Positions 6,499-13,029 of a stretch of 14,049 nt of DNA are shown here, piece by piece. Numbering within the stretch: the first letter of the stretch is position 1; each line of letters starts with the position of its first letter. The notes under the pieces are model-generated. The model was not told the origin of the DNA. It ran no database searches and worked only from the letters and a program-made list of their open reading frames with translations. This DNA is from Pseudomonadota bacterium. GTDB taxonomy: Bacteria; Pseudomonadota; Alphaproteobacteria; Sphingomonadales; Sphingomonadaceae. Location: NCBI GenBank assembly GCA_023432995.1, contig JAEZES010000008.1:1-14049 (forward strand). The letters are read 5' to 3'. The position numbers were made by a program, and so were the translations under genes.

Positions 6499-7384
6499 GG
6501 CGCTGCCCCCGCAACCCTGGCCGACCGGACTGTGCGAACCGCTCGAGCCGCTCGTGCGGCGCGTGCTGGCGCCGAACGGCTCGCCGTTCACTTACACCGG
6601 CACGCAGACTTACCTCGTCGGAACGATGGAGGGGCTGGCGGTGATCGATCCCGGGCCGGACCTGCCCGAACACCTAGCCGCGCTCGAGGCAGCAATCGGG
6701 CAAGCCGAAGTCGTCGCGATCTGCTGCACGCACACGCACCGCGACCACTCGCCGGCCGCGGCGCCGCTGGCGGCCGCCACCGGCGCCCCCGTGATCGGCT
6801 GCGCGCCGCTCGTGATCGAGAGCGACGAGCCCCGCGCCGACGCGCCGTTCGACGCCGACTATCGCCCCGACCGGGTGCTGGCGGACGGTGAGACGATCAG
6901 CGGCCCGGGCTGGACGCTGGCCGCTGTCGCCACGCCCGGACATACCTCGAACCACTTGTGCTACGCCCTCGAGGAAAGCGGCGCCCTGCTGACCGGGGAC
7001 CACGTGATGGGCTGGTCGACCACCGTGGTCGCCCCGCCCGACGGCGACATGGCCGCCTACATGGCCAGCCTCGAGACGCTGCACGCACGCGACGACCGCG
7101 TGTATTACCCCGCGCACGGCCCGGCGGTGCGCAATCCGCGCCGGCTGGTGCGCGGGATGATCGGCCATCGACGCCAGCGCGAGCGGCAGATACTCAAGCT
7201 GCTGGGCCAAGGCGCGCAGGCGATACCCGAACTGGTGCCGCAGATGTACAAGGGGCTCGACGAGCGCCTGTGGCCGGCGGCCGGGCAATCGGTCAAGGCG
7301 CACCTGATCGATCTGGAACGGCGCGGCCTGGTCGCTCGTTCGGAGGACGCATGGACGAGCGCGAGCGAAACGATCCGCTCCTGA
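6497..7384 (+). CDS. MBL-fold metallo-hydrolase, LACTB2-like, with C-terminal winged-helix domain
   Basis: This 295-aa metallo-beta-lactamase-fold protein has a complete metal-binding set: HTHRDH (His79, His81, Asp83, His84), His149 in TPGHTSNH, Asp168 in LTGDHVMG and His207 in YPAHGP. After the catalytic domain (about 30-215), residues 220-285 (HRRQRERQILKLLGQGAQAI and VKAHLIDLERRGLV) resemble the winged-helix extension of the LACTB2/RNase-Z-like group. Family members are hydrolases or nucleases acting on varied substrates; the substrate here is unknown. Cytoplasmic, no signal peptide. The start is ambiguous: ATG at 6497, or in-frame ATG at 6488, neither with a clear Shine-Dalgarno, so a leaderless message is possible. 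The 3' end overlaps the DUF4230 gene by 34 bp, implying translational coupling. Confidence 0.88.
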   Translation: MALPPQPWPTGLCEPLEPLVRRVLAPNGSPFTYTGTQTYLVGTMEGLAVIDPGPDLPEHLAALEAAIGQAEVVAICCTHTHRDHSPAAAPLAAATGAPVIGCAPLVIESDEPRADAPFDADYRPDRVLADGETISGPGWTLAAVATPGHTSNHLCYALEESGALLTGDHVMGWSTTVVAPPDGDMAAYMASLETLHARDDRVYYPAHGPAVRNPRRLVRGMIGHRRQRERQILKLLGQGAQAIPELVPQMYKGLDERLWPAAGQSVKAHLIDLERRGLVARSEDAWTSASETIRS

Positions 7385-8058
7385 TCAAGCGCGACACGAT
7401 CGGCGACCGGCTGCAACACGCGCCGCACGCCGAGCGGTCGCTTGCGCGCGTCCAGGCGCTGCCGTGGCTGCTGTTCATCGCCATGCTGGCGCTGAGCGCC
7501 TGGCTCGCCTGGCGGGCGTTCGGCCCCGAAGACCACGGCGACCCGCTGGCGACCAGCCTGGTGGCGTTCGAACGGCAGAACCGGCTGACGGTGTTCTCGG
7601 CGCAGCTCTCGCCGGTGGTGGCGAGCGAGGACAGCCGCCTGATGGGCCTGGTCCAGTCGCGCCAGGTCGCGGTGATCCCGGCGCGCGTCGACTACACGCT
7701 CGACCTCAGCCGGATGGACCGCAGCCGGCTGCGCTGGGACGAGGCGACGAGCACGCTCGACGTGCAGCTGCCGCCGCTGACGGTCGGCCGCCCCAATCTC
7801 GACGAGAGCCGCGCTCAGTACCTGCGCGAAGGCATCTGGATCAGCCGCGATGCGCAGGACAACCTGACGCGGCAGAACACCCGCCTCGCCGAGCAGCAGG
7901 CGCAGGAGCAGGCGGCCAACCCGGTGCTGATGGGGCTGGCGCGCAGCGCGGCGAGGGACGCGATCCGCCAGAACCTGGCGATTCCGCTCGAGGTCGCGGG
8001 ATTCGGTGCGGTGACGGTCACCGTGCGCTTCGACGGCGAGCCGCTGCCCGCGCGCTGA
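7351..8058 (+). CDS. DUF4230 domain-containing membrane-anchored protein
   Basis: This 235-aa protein has a cytoplasmic N-terminal stretch of about 36 residues and one transmembrane segment at about 38-55 (WLLFIAMLALSAWLAWRAF). The rest is an extracytoplasmic beta-rich domain of the DUF4230 type: LVAFERQNRLTVFSAQLSPVV, then QVAVIPARVDYTLDLS and DVQLPPLTVGRPNLD, and a C-terminal helix before GFGAVTVTVRFDGEPLPAR. DUF4230 proteins have no established biochemical role. The ATG at 7351 is chosen because GGAGG lies 4 nt upstream and the next residues lead straight into the membrane anchor. It overlaps the end of the MBL gene by 34 bp, so the two are almost certainly co-translated. Confidence 0.85.
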   Translation: MDERERNDPLLIKRDTIGDRLQHAPHAERSLARVQALPWLLFIAMLALSAWLAWRAFGPEDHGDPLATSLVAFERQNRLTVFSAQLSPVVASEDSRLMGLVQSRQVAVIPARVDYTLDLSRMDRSRLRWDEATSTLDVQLPPLTVGRPNLDESRAQYLREGIWISRDAQDNLTRQNTRLAEQQAQEQAANPVLMGLARSAARDAIRQNLAIPLEVAGFGAVTVTVRFDGEPLPAR

Positions 8059-8069
8059 TCCCCGACTGA

Positions 8070-8110
8070 CCGTTGCCCCTGCCCGCGAGCGTTGGTATCT
8101 GACGCAACGG
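8070..8110 (+). repeat. Seven-bp inverted repeat after the DUF4230 gene
   Basis: CCGTTGC (8070-8076) is the reverse complement of GCAACGG (8104-8110), with a 27-nt spacer. It starts 12 bp after the DUF4230 stop and ends 21 bp before the next gene. The large loop and missing T-tract make it a weak terminator candidate. Confidence 0.2.
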
Positions 8111-8131
8111 GTCGTGGTTGGGGGGAGCCAC

Positions 8132-8899
8132 ATGGCGACGATTGCCTTTTCGACGGACACCGACCGCAGCGAGGCGCGGTTCTTCTTCACCATGGCCTGC
8201 GTGATGGCGGCGATCATCCTCAGCGGGTTCAGCTTCAACATCGTCACCGGCCGATCGAGCTTCGCCCTGCCGTGGGTCGTCCATTTCCACGCCTGGGTGA
8301 TGATGGCCTGGATCGGGCTCTACCTGGCGCAGAATTACCTCGTGTTCAGCGACAACCTCGCCGTGCACCGGCGGCTCGGCTGGCTTTCGGCCGTGCTCAT
8401 TCCGGCCATCCTGGTGATGGGCGTGGTCATCACCGACTGGACGATGAAGGCTCGCGGCGGACCGGCGTTCTTCGACCAGAACCAGTTCCTGTTCAGCAAT
8501 CCGCTGCAGCTGCTGGGGTTCGGCGCACTGTCGACCGCCGCCGTGACCATGCGCAAGAATACCGGATGGCACCGGCGCCTGATGTTCTGCGCCTTCGCCA
8601 TGCTGCTCGGACCGGGCGTCGGCCGGCTCGTGCCGGCGCCGTACCTGATTCCCTACGCCTGGTACATTTCGGCGATCCTGCCGGCGGTGCTGTTCCCGTT
8701 CATCGGCATCCTCGCCGACCGCAAGCGCTACGGCGCGGTCCATCCGGCGTGGCTGTGGGGCATCGGGACGGTCCTCGGCCTGCAGGTGGTGGCCGACCTC
8801 GTCGCCTACAGCGACTGGGGCATCGCCTTCACCCAGCAGTTCCTTGCCGGCACGCCGGGTGCCGAGCGGCCGATGGAGGCTTTCTTCCCGCCGATGTAA
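8132..8899 (+). CDS. Multi-pass inner-membrane protein with conserved histidines, function unknown
   Basis: This 255-aa protein has about seven hydrophobic segments (roughly 17-38, 48-72, 84-103, 124-140, 149-166, 171-195 and 206-227) and no signal peptide. I do not recognise a named family with confidence. Notable residues are His51 and His53 at the start of the second segment (VVHFHAWVMMAW), and two similar cytoplasm-edge motifs, HRRLGW at 79-84 and HRRLMF at 147-152. Paired membrane histidines are seen in haem- or quinone-binding proteins, and HR-x-LG-type motifs recall DUF2306-like membrane proteins; this is resemblance only. The ATG at 8132 follows GGGGGAG with about 4 nt spacing. It lies 73 bp after DUF4230 and 19 bp before nadA on the same strand, so it is probably co-transcribed with nadA. 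Confidence 0.75.
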   Translation: MATIAFSTDTDRSEARFFFTMACVMAAIILSGFSFNIVTGRSSFALPWVVHFHAWVMMAWIGLYLAQNYLVFSDNLAVHRRLGWLSAVLIPAILVMGVVITDWTMKARGGPAFFDQNQFLFSNPLQLLGFGALSTAAVTMRKNTGWHRRLMFCAFAMLLGPGVGRLVPAPYLIPYAWYISAILPAVLFPFIGILADRKRYGAVHPAWLWGIGTVLGLQVVADLVAYSDWGIAFTQQFLAGTPGAERPMEAFFPPM

Positions 8900-8918
8900 T
8901 GCCTATCTCGGCGGCACG

Positions 8919-9911
8919 ATGAGCATCGAGACCAAGCCGCCGACGGGCGCCGAGCTGCGTGCCGAGATCGACCGCCTGCGCAAGGAGCGCAACGCGGTGA
9001 TCCTGGCGCATTACTACCAGAAGCCCGAGCTGCAGGACTTGGCCGACTTCGTCGGCGACTCGCTCGAGCTGAGCCGCAAGGCGGCCGAGACCGATGCCGA
9101 GGTGATCGCGTTCTGCGGGGTCAAGTTCATGGCCGACACGGCCAAGATCCTCTCGCCCGACAAGATCGTCGTGCTGCCCGACCTGGAAGCCGGCTGCAGC
9201 CTCGAGGACTCGTGCCCGCCCGAGAAGTTCAAGGCGTTCCGCGAAGCGCACCCCGACCATATCGCGCTGACCTACATCAACTGCTCGACCGAGGTGAAAG
9301 CGCTCTCGGACGTGATCGTCACCAGCTCGAGCGCCGAGACGATCCTGAGCCAGATCCCGAAGGAGCAGAAGATCATCTTCGGGCCCGACCGGCACCTCGG
9401 CGGCTATCTCAACCGCAAGTTCGGCCGCGACATGCTGCTGTGGCCGGGCGTGTGCATCGTCCACGAGGCGTTTTCCGAGCGCGAGCTGCTCAAGCTCAAG
9501 GCGCAGTACCCCGGCGCCCCGGTCGCCGCGCACCCCGAGTGCCCGCCGCACATCATCGACCACGCCGACCACGTCGGCTCGACCAGCTCGATCCTGCAGT
9601 TCGCCAAGACCTTCACCGGCGACACGCTGATCGTCGCCACCGAGCCGCACATCATCCACCAGATGGAAAAGGCGCTGCCCGAGAAGACTTTCGTCGGCGC
9701 GCCCGGGGCCGACGGCAACTGCAACTGCAACATCTGCCCCTACATGGCGCTCAACACGATGGAGAAGCTCTACGTGGCGCTGAGGGACCTGCAGCCGCGG
9801 ATCGAAATCGAGGAAGGGCTGCGGCTGGCGGCGAAGCGCAGCCTCGACCGGATGCTCGAGCTGGCCAGCGGGACGATCGGCAAGGGCGACCTGGGGCCGA
9901 GCGGGGACTAG
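8919..9911 (+). CDS. nadA: Quinolinate synthase NadA
   Basis: This 330-aa, cytoplasmic enzyme condenses iminoaspartate with dihydroxyacetone phosphate to quinolinate in de novo NAD synthesis. It needs a [4Fe-4S] cluster held by three cysteines, matched here by Cys93 (LEAGCSLEDS), Cys179 (WPGVCIVHEAF) and Cys273 (CNCNICPYMALNT). Other family motifs are AHYYQKPELQDLADFVGDSL (30-49), FCGVKFMADTAKIL, TYINCSTEVKALSD, the GPDRHLGGYL segment and HPECPP. Length is typical of the shorter alphaproteobacterial type. The start MSIETKPP has only a weak GGCGG-like ribosome binding site. It begins 19 bp after the membrane-protein gene, consistent with coupled translation. nadB and nadC are not in the window, so nadA is separated from its usual partners. 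Confidence 0.97.
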   Translation: MSIETKPPTGAELRAEIDRLRKERNAVILAHYYQKPELQDLADFVGDSLELSRKAAETDAEVIAFCGVKFMADTAKILSPDKIVVLPDLEAGCSLEDSCPPEKFKAFREAHPDHIALTYINCSTEVKALSDVIVTSSSAETILSQIPKEQKIIFGPDRHLGGYLNRKFGRDMLLWPGVCIVHEAFSERELLKLKAQYPGAPVAAHPECPPHIIDHADHVGSTSSILQFAKTFTGDTLIVATEPHIIHQMEKALPEKTFVGAPGADGNCNCNICPYMALNTMEKLYVALRDLQPRIEIEEGLRLAAKRSLDRMLELASGTIGKGDLGPSGD

Positions 9912-10141
9912 GACCCGGTCTGCCCCGAGGGCCGGGCGCGAACCTCGGCCTCGCATCCGCGCGGCGTCGTGGCTGACCGGCCGCCGGCCGGCGTCCCGCG
10001 CGCTTCACCGCGTTCACTGCACCCCAGGCCGCATTGGCCGCAATTTCGGTCGGCGTGACGGAAACCCAATATTTCGGCGGACATTCAAGGTCTTTCGGAA
10101 GCGCCAGCTTCGCGAGGCGGCTGGCGGACAGGAGTACGACG
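9912..10141. other. Intergenic region with terminator-like hairpins and leader of the small exported protein genes
   Basis: These 230 bp hold no convincing coding region. CCGAGG (9925-9930) and CCTCGG (9943-9948) form a hairpin just past the nadA stop, and CCGGCC (9977-9982) and GGCCGG (9986-9991) form another with a 3-nt loop. Either could end nadA transcription, though neither has a T-tract. The right half, about 10038-10090, is more AT-rich (CCCAATATTTCGG) and is where a promoter for the small genes is expected, but I find no clear -35/-10 pair. Confidence 0.4.
10102..10126 (+). promoter_or_regulatory. Hairpin directly upstream of the ribosome binding site of small exported protein A
   Basis: CGCCAGC (10102-10108) pairs perfectly with GCTGGCG (10120-10126) around an 11-nt loop. 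The stem ends only 3 nt before the AGGAG ribosome binding site (10130-10134). Such a leader stem could stabilise the message or modulate initiation; this is inferred from position only. Confidence 0.4.
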
Positions 10142-10351
10142 ATGATGAAATGGATTGCCACTCTGGCTGCCGCATCGCTCGCCGCGGGTCCCGCAGCCGC
10201 CCAAGCGAGCCGCACCGCTGCTGCCGTGGATGAAGCGGAATCGGTGGCGGGCGGCGCCTCGATCGCCTGGGTCATGGCGGCAATCATGGCGATCGGCGTC
10301 ATCGTGTTCATCGTCGATGACGACGACAGCGAGACGCCGACCAGCCCCTAG
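10142..10351 (+). CDS. Small exported protein A with C-terminal hydrophobic segment and acidic Ser-Pro tail
   Basis: This 69-aa protein begins MMKWIATLAAASLAAGPAAA, a textbook signal peptide with a likely cleavage site near residue 20. A short variable stretch carries DEAESVAGG (30-38). One strongly hydrophobic segment follows at about 41-58 (IAWVMAAIMAIGVIVFIV), then four Asp and a tail ending TPTSP. I recognise the overall pattern, a hydrophobic segment followed by an Asp run and a terminal SP, as recurrent among unannotated small sphingomonad proteins; no function is known to me. AGGAG sits 7 nt before the ATG, an excellent ribosome binding site. A paralogue follows 85 bp downstream. Placing acidic residues on the predicted cytoplasmic side would be unusual, so the final topology is uncertain. 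Confidence 0.8.
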   Translation: MMKWIATLAAASLAAGPAAAQASRTAAAVDEAESVAGGASIAWVMAAIMAIGVIVFIVDDDDSETPTSP

Positions 10352-10392
10352 GCGATATCGCCGGGGAAGTGCCCCGGCCAACTCGCGGAGTT
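10351..10392 (+). repeat. Cluster of three inverted repeats between the two small exported protein genes
   Basis: Starting on the last base of gene A's stop codon are GGCGATATCGCC (10351-10362, perfect 12-bp palindrome); GCCGGGG/CCCCGGC (10360-10366 with 10372-10378, 5-nt loop); and AACTC/GAGTT (10380-10384 with 10388-10392, 3-nt loop). The central 7-bp G-C stem is strong and could be a terminator, attenuator or RNA-processing stem between the paralogues. No T-tract follows. Confidence 0.5.
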
Positions 10393-10436
10393 CTACGCCA
10401 CGCTTGCTCGGCAGGCATCAGAGAAAGGCATCTTCA

Positions 10437-10655
10437 ATGGCTATCAGGACCCTGGCATGCGCCGTCGCCGCCGCAGCATTGACGGCGGGCACGAGCGCGC
10501 ACGCCGCCGCGCCCGTTCGAAGCACCGCTCCCCTTGAGGAGGCCGAAGGCCTCGGGGGCTCGGTCTTCCTGCCAGTCGCCATCTTCATGGCGGCGATCCT
10601 CGCTGCCATCATCGTCGCAAACGAGGACGACGACGACCTTCCGGCGAGTCCTTGA
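10437..10655 (+). CDS. Small exported protein B, paralogue of protein A
   Basis: This 72-aa protein has the same plan as its upstream neighbour. A signal peptide (MAIRTLACAVAAAALTAGTS, cleavage after about AHA at residue 23) is followed by a short linker with LEEAEGLGGS that aligns with protein A's VDEAESVAGGA. A hydrophobic segment spans about 44-61 (FLPVAIFMAAILAAIIVA), and the tail NEDDDDLPASP again has four Asp and a terminal SP. The two proteins differ at most other positions, so this is an old duplication or two family members rather than a recent copy. AAAGG lies about 8 nt before the ATG. No function is assigned. The stop is only 34 bp from the end of the convergent MFS gene. Confidence 0.8.
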   Translation: MAIRTLACAVAAAALTAGTSAHAAAPVRSTAPLEEAEGLGGSVFLPVAIFMAAILAAIIVANEDDDDLPASP

Positions 10656-10685
10656 AGGGCGCTAGCTACGCTGTCCCCCGACTAA

Positions 10686-10700
10686 CCGCCTATGAGGCGG
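10686..10700. terminator. Inverted repeat at the convergent 3' ends of small protein B and the MFS gene
   Basis: CCGCCT (10686-10691) and AGGCGG (10695-10700) form a 6-bp stem with a 3-nt loop that overlaps the MFS stop codon. It lies between convergent genes, the usual place for a shared terminator, but has no T-tract. Confidence 0.3.
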
Positions 10701-11928
10701 AGGCAGCCTCCACCTTGCGCGGGGCCGTCTCCCTGAGGAACAGCGCCACGACAAAGCCCAGCACCAGGCTCGCGATCACGAACGTGAAGACATGCTGGAT
10801 GCCGCTCGAGCCCGCAATCTGCCCGGCGATGGCCGGTGCGACGCCGCCGCCGAAGATCTCGCCGGCGCCGATCACCAGGCCCGCGACCGAGGCGATCATG
10901 CCGAGCGGCGCGGCCTCTGCGGCGACCGGTCCGGCGAGCGTCGCCAACGCCGAGAAATTGAACAGCGCGGCAAAGAACAGCAGCCAGAACAGCGCCGCCT
11001 GGTTGTCGGCCCCGGTCTGCGTGAACAGCCAGATGAACACCGCGGCGAGGATGTAAGAGATCAGGATGGTGATCTTGCGGCCGATGAAGTCGGACAGCGT
11101 CGGCATCGCGAACTGGCCGAGCGCGCCGCCGAAGCCGATCGCCGAAGTGACCACGCCCATGTCCTGGATCGACAGGCCGAGATAGTCGGTCAGGTAGCTC
11201 GGCATCATCGCTCCCATGACGAAGATGCCGCCCATCGCGCACATCAGCGTGAGCATCGCCAGCGGGACGTTGCGGTGGCGGAACAGGTCACCGAAGCTCG
11301 GCCGCGCGACGGCCGGGGCGGTGGCGACCGGCGCCGGGGCCGCAGGCTCGCGCACCACGAAGAACATCACCGCGGCCATGATCAGGCCGGGGATGCCGAC
11401 GACCATGAACACCACGCGCCAGTCGGTCACCAGCAGCAATTGGGTGGCGATGATCGGGCCGATCGCATTGCCCATCAGCGAGATCATGCACTGGAAGATG
11501 CCGTTGTTCATGCCGCGCCGCTTGGGATGCGAGGCCTCGACCGCCACGGCCACGCCGATCGAGGCGACCGGCCCTTCGGCCAGGCCCATGATCGCGCGGA
11601 CCAACAGCAAGCCGACGAGGCCGCCGACCACCCCCGAGAACACCGACATCAACGAGAAGATCACGACCGCCGGGATCAGCACCTTGCGCCGACCGACACG
11701 GTCGCTGAGGAAGCCCATGGCGAAAGCCGACAGGCCCCAGAACACGGCGAGAATGCCGACGAGGTTGCCGAGATCCTCGTAGGTCAGCCCGAGCTCGTCC
11801 ATGAACGCCGGGAACAGCACCGGCAGGATGAAGCGATCGAGCCCGACCAGCCCGAACGTCAGGCTCAGGATCAGGATGATCTTCCACTCGTAGCTGGTGT
11901 CCCAGCGCGCGGCCGCCTCGTCTTGCAT
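10690..11928 (-). CDS. MFS transporter (12-TM major facilitator, substrate unknown)
   Basis: This 412-aa protein has two six-helix halves joined by a charged Ala/Pro-rich cytoplasmic loop (about residues 198-225, REPAAPAPVATAPAV). The MFS motif A appears as GFLSDRVGRRK (72-82) between helices 2 and 3, with a weaker repeat LSDFIGRKI in the second half. Helix 1 contains a buried Asp-Arg (GLDRFILP, 31-32) typical of anion/organic-acid symporters of the ACS or aromatic-acid type. The motifs do not fix the substrate. The ATG at 11928 is preceded by a very strong GGGGAGGGGA ribosome binding site. An imperfect palindrome about 90 bp upstream may be its operator. It is downstream of the DMT permease on the same strand with a 138-bp gap. 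Confidence 0.92.
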   Translation of the reverse strand: MQDEAAARWDTSYEWKIILILSLTFGLVGLDRFILPVLFPAFMDELGLTYEDLGNLVGILAVFWGLSAFAMGFLSDRVGRRKVLIPAVVIFSLMSVFSGVVGGLVGLLLVRAIMGLAEGPVASIGVAVAVEASHPKRRGMNNGIFQCMISLMGNAIGPIIATQLLLVTDWRVVFMVVGIPGLIMAAVMFFVVREPAAPAPVATAPAVARPSFGDLFRHRNVPLAMLTLMCAMGGIFVMGAMMPSYLTDYLGLSIQDMGVVTSAIGFGGALGQFAMPTLSDFIGRKITILISYILAAVFIWLFTQTGADNQAALFWLLFFAALFNFSALATLAGPVAAEAAPLGMIASVAGLVIGAGEIFGGGVAPAIAGQIAGSSGIQHVFTFVIASLVLGFVVALFLRETAPRKVEAASAS

Positions 11929-12014
11929 GGTCCCCTCCCCCGTTTGCCGGCGCGGCTGTGCCGTTGCCGTGTCATCCCCGCGGCGAGACTAACAGGCGGG
12001 ACAGGCGCCGTCGA

Positions 12015-12037
12015 ATCGTTGCAACGGGGCAAACGAT
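12015..12037 (-). promoter_or_regulatory. Candidate operator upstream of the MFS gene
   Basis: The 23-bp stretch begins ATCGTT (12015-12020) and ends AACGAT (12032-12037), an inverted repeat. Inside it CGTTGCAACG (12017-12026) is a perfect 10-bp palindrome. It sits 87-109 bp upstream of the MFS start, in the 138-bp gap after the DMT gene. Its symmetry suggests a dimeric regulator site, but no regulator gene is nearby. Confidence 0.35.
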
Positions 12038-12066
12038 ACGCGCGCTCGGCTCCGCACAAGTGAGTC

Positions 12067-12960
12067 CTAGTCCGGGTTCGATGAAGGCCCCCGCCTGCCC
12101 TCTCCCGCGGCTTTCGCCAGGACCAGCGCCGAGCCGACCAGCGCCACGCCGAGCAGGTCGAGCGCCGTCAGCACCTCGCCGAAGCTGAGCCACCCGGCGA
12201 GCGCAGCCACGGCCGGCTGGGCCAGCAGGGCGATGCCGATCACGAGCGGGGAGAAATGCCGCAGCGCGTAGACCAGGCAGCCCTGCCCGACCAGCTGGCT
12301 CGAGACGAACAGCCCGACCACCGGGGCCCAGTCGGTCGGCCAGACCGGCTCGCCGAGCGCGACGGCGAGGCCGAGCAGCACCGGGATACTGCCGAAGGCC
12401 GACCATGTCAGAAGCGCCCAGCTGCCGAGCGCCTTGCGCGCGTCCTGCAGGATCAGCAGGTAGCCGGCGTAGAGGATCCCCGCGAGCAGGCAGAACAGGT
12501 CGCCGTAAAGCGTCGTCAGCGAGATTTCGAACGAGCGGCCGAGCAGGATCGCGGCCCCGCCGAGCGCGAAGACCAGCGCGAGCCACTCGCGGCCCCGGGG
12601 CAACCGGCGCCAGACGACGAACGCCCAGACCAGCAACACCAGGCTGCCGGCATTGCCGAACAGCGCGGCGTTGGCGAGGCGCGTGAAGCCGATGCCGATG
12701 TGCCAGCTGGCGATGTCGAGGCCGAACAGCACGCCGCCGGCAAGCACCGCCAGCGTGACCCGGCGCGGGATGCCGGTGAGCGGCTGGCGGTTTGCCCGCG
12801 CCAGCAGCGCGAGCACGGGCAGCGCCAGAGCCACCCGCCAGAACCCGGCCGAGACCGGCCCGCTGTCGGCCAGGCGCACGAACCAGGGCCCCATCGCCAG
12901 CGCCGCGTTGCCGACGAGCAGCGCGACGAGTGGCACGAAGCGGATCGGGGCGGCGGGCAT
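12067..12960 (-). CDS. DMT-superfamily permease (EamA/RhaT type, 10 TM)
   Basis: This 297-aa protein has ten hydrophobic segments arranged as two EamA repeats (about residues 8-140 and 148-282), the standard drug/metabolite transporter layout. Recognisable points are AALAMGPWFVRLADSGPVSAGFWRV in the first repeat and LTTLYGDLFCLLAGILYAGYLL at the start of the second. Near the end of the second repeat is SPLVIGIALLAQPAVAALAGWLSFGEVL, the helix 8-9 region with the conserved Pro and Gly-Glu. Family members export or import amino acids, nucleosides or other metabolites; the substrate here is not deducible. The start MPAAPIRFVP at 12960 leads directly into the first helix. It is divergent from the CitE-like gene across a 69-bp gap that contains the 10-bp palindrome AGCGCGCGCT (12972-12981). 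Confidence 0.92.
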   Translation of the reverse strand: MPAAPIRFVPLVALLVGNAALAMGPWFVRLADSGPVSAGFWRVALALPVLALLARANRQPLTGIPRRVTLAVLAGGVLFGLDIASWHIGIGFTRLANAALFGNAGSLVLLVWAFVVWRRLPRGREWLALVFALGGAAILLGRSFEISLTTLYGDLFCLLAGILYAGYLLILQDARKALGSWALLTWSAFGSIPVLLGLAVALGEPVWPTDWAPVVGLFVSSQLVGQGCLVYALRHFSPLVIGIALLAQPAVAALAGWLSFGEVLTALDLLGVALVGSALVLAKAAGEGRRGPSSNPD

Positions 12961-13029
12961 CGCGCTCGTCTAGCGCGCGCTCGCGGCTTGGCTATAGGAG
13001 ATGGCGGATTTCGGAAGGGTGTGCGCGCA

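Noticed and set aside
6463..6591. 43-residue N-terminal extension of glycerol kinase
   Set aside because: FGGY kinases begin a few residues before the DEGTTS loop, the ATG at 6462 has a good ribosome binding site, and the extension would overlap the MBL gene.
4409..6891. Long open frames of 583 (minus) and 805 (plus) codons across the glpK region
   Set aside because: Both are low-complexity Arg/Ala/Gly-rich shadows of glpK and its neighbours; only the glpK frame shows family motifs.
6958..7350. N-terminal extension of the DUF4230 frame (366 codons in total)
   Set aside because: It overlaps the conserved MBL domain in another frame and is Arg/Pro-rich; the ATG at 7351 has its own GGAGG site and leads into the membrane anchor.
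9977..9991. CCGGCC/GGCCGG stem taken as a firm nadA terminator
   Set aside because: It is short, pure G/C with no T-tract, and such matches are frequent in this base composition, so it is mentioned only as a possibility.
10539..10553. GAGGCC/GGCCTC inverted repeat inside small exported protein B
   Set aside because: It encodes the linker EAEGL in frame and is expected from GC-rich Glu/Ala/Gly codons; there is no independent evidence of an RNA role.
10792..12063. A 423-codon plus-strand frame opposite the MFS transporter
   Set aside because: Its translation is a His/Arg/Asp/Glu-rich string typical of antisense to membrane-protein codons. The minus-strand frame has MFS motif A and twelve hydrophobic segments.
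12256..13029. N-terminal extension of the CitE-like frame over the DMT gene (549 codons in total)
   Set aside because: The extension lies opposite the DMT permease, has no homology-like features, and the CitE family starts at RSWLFVPG, matching the ATG at 13030.
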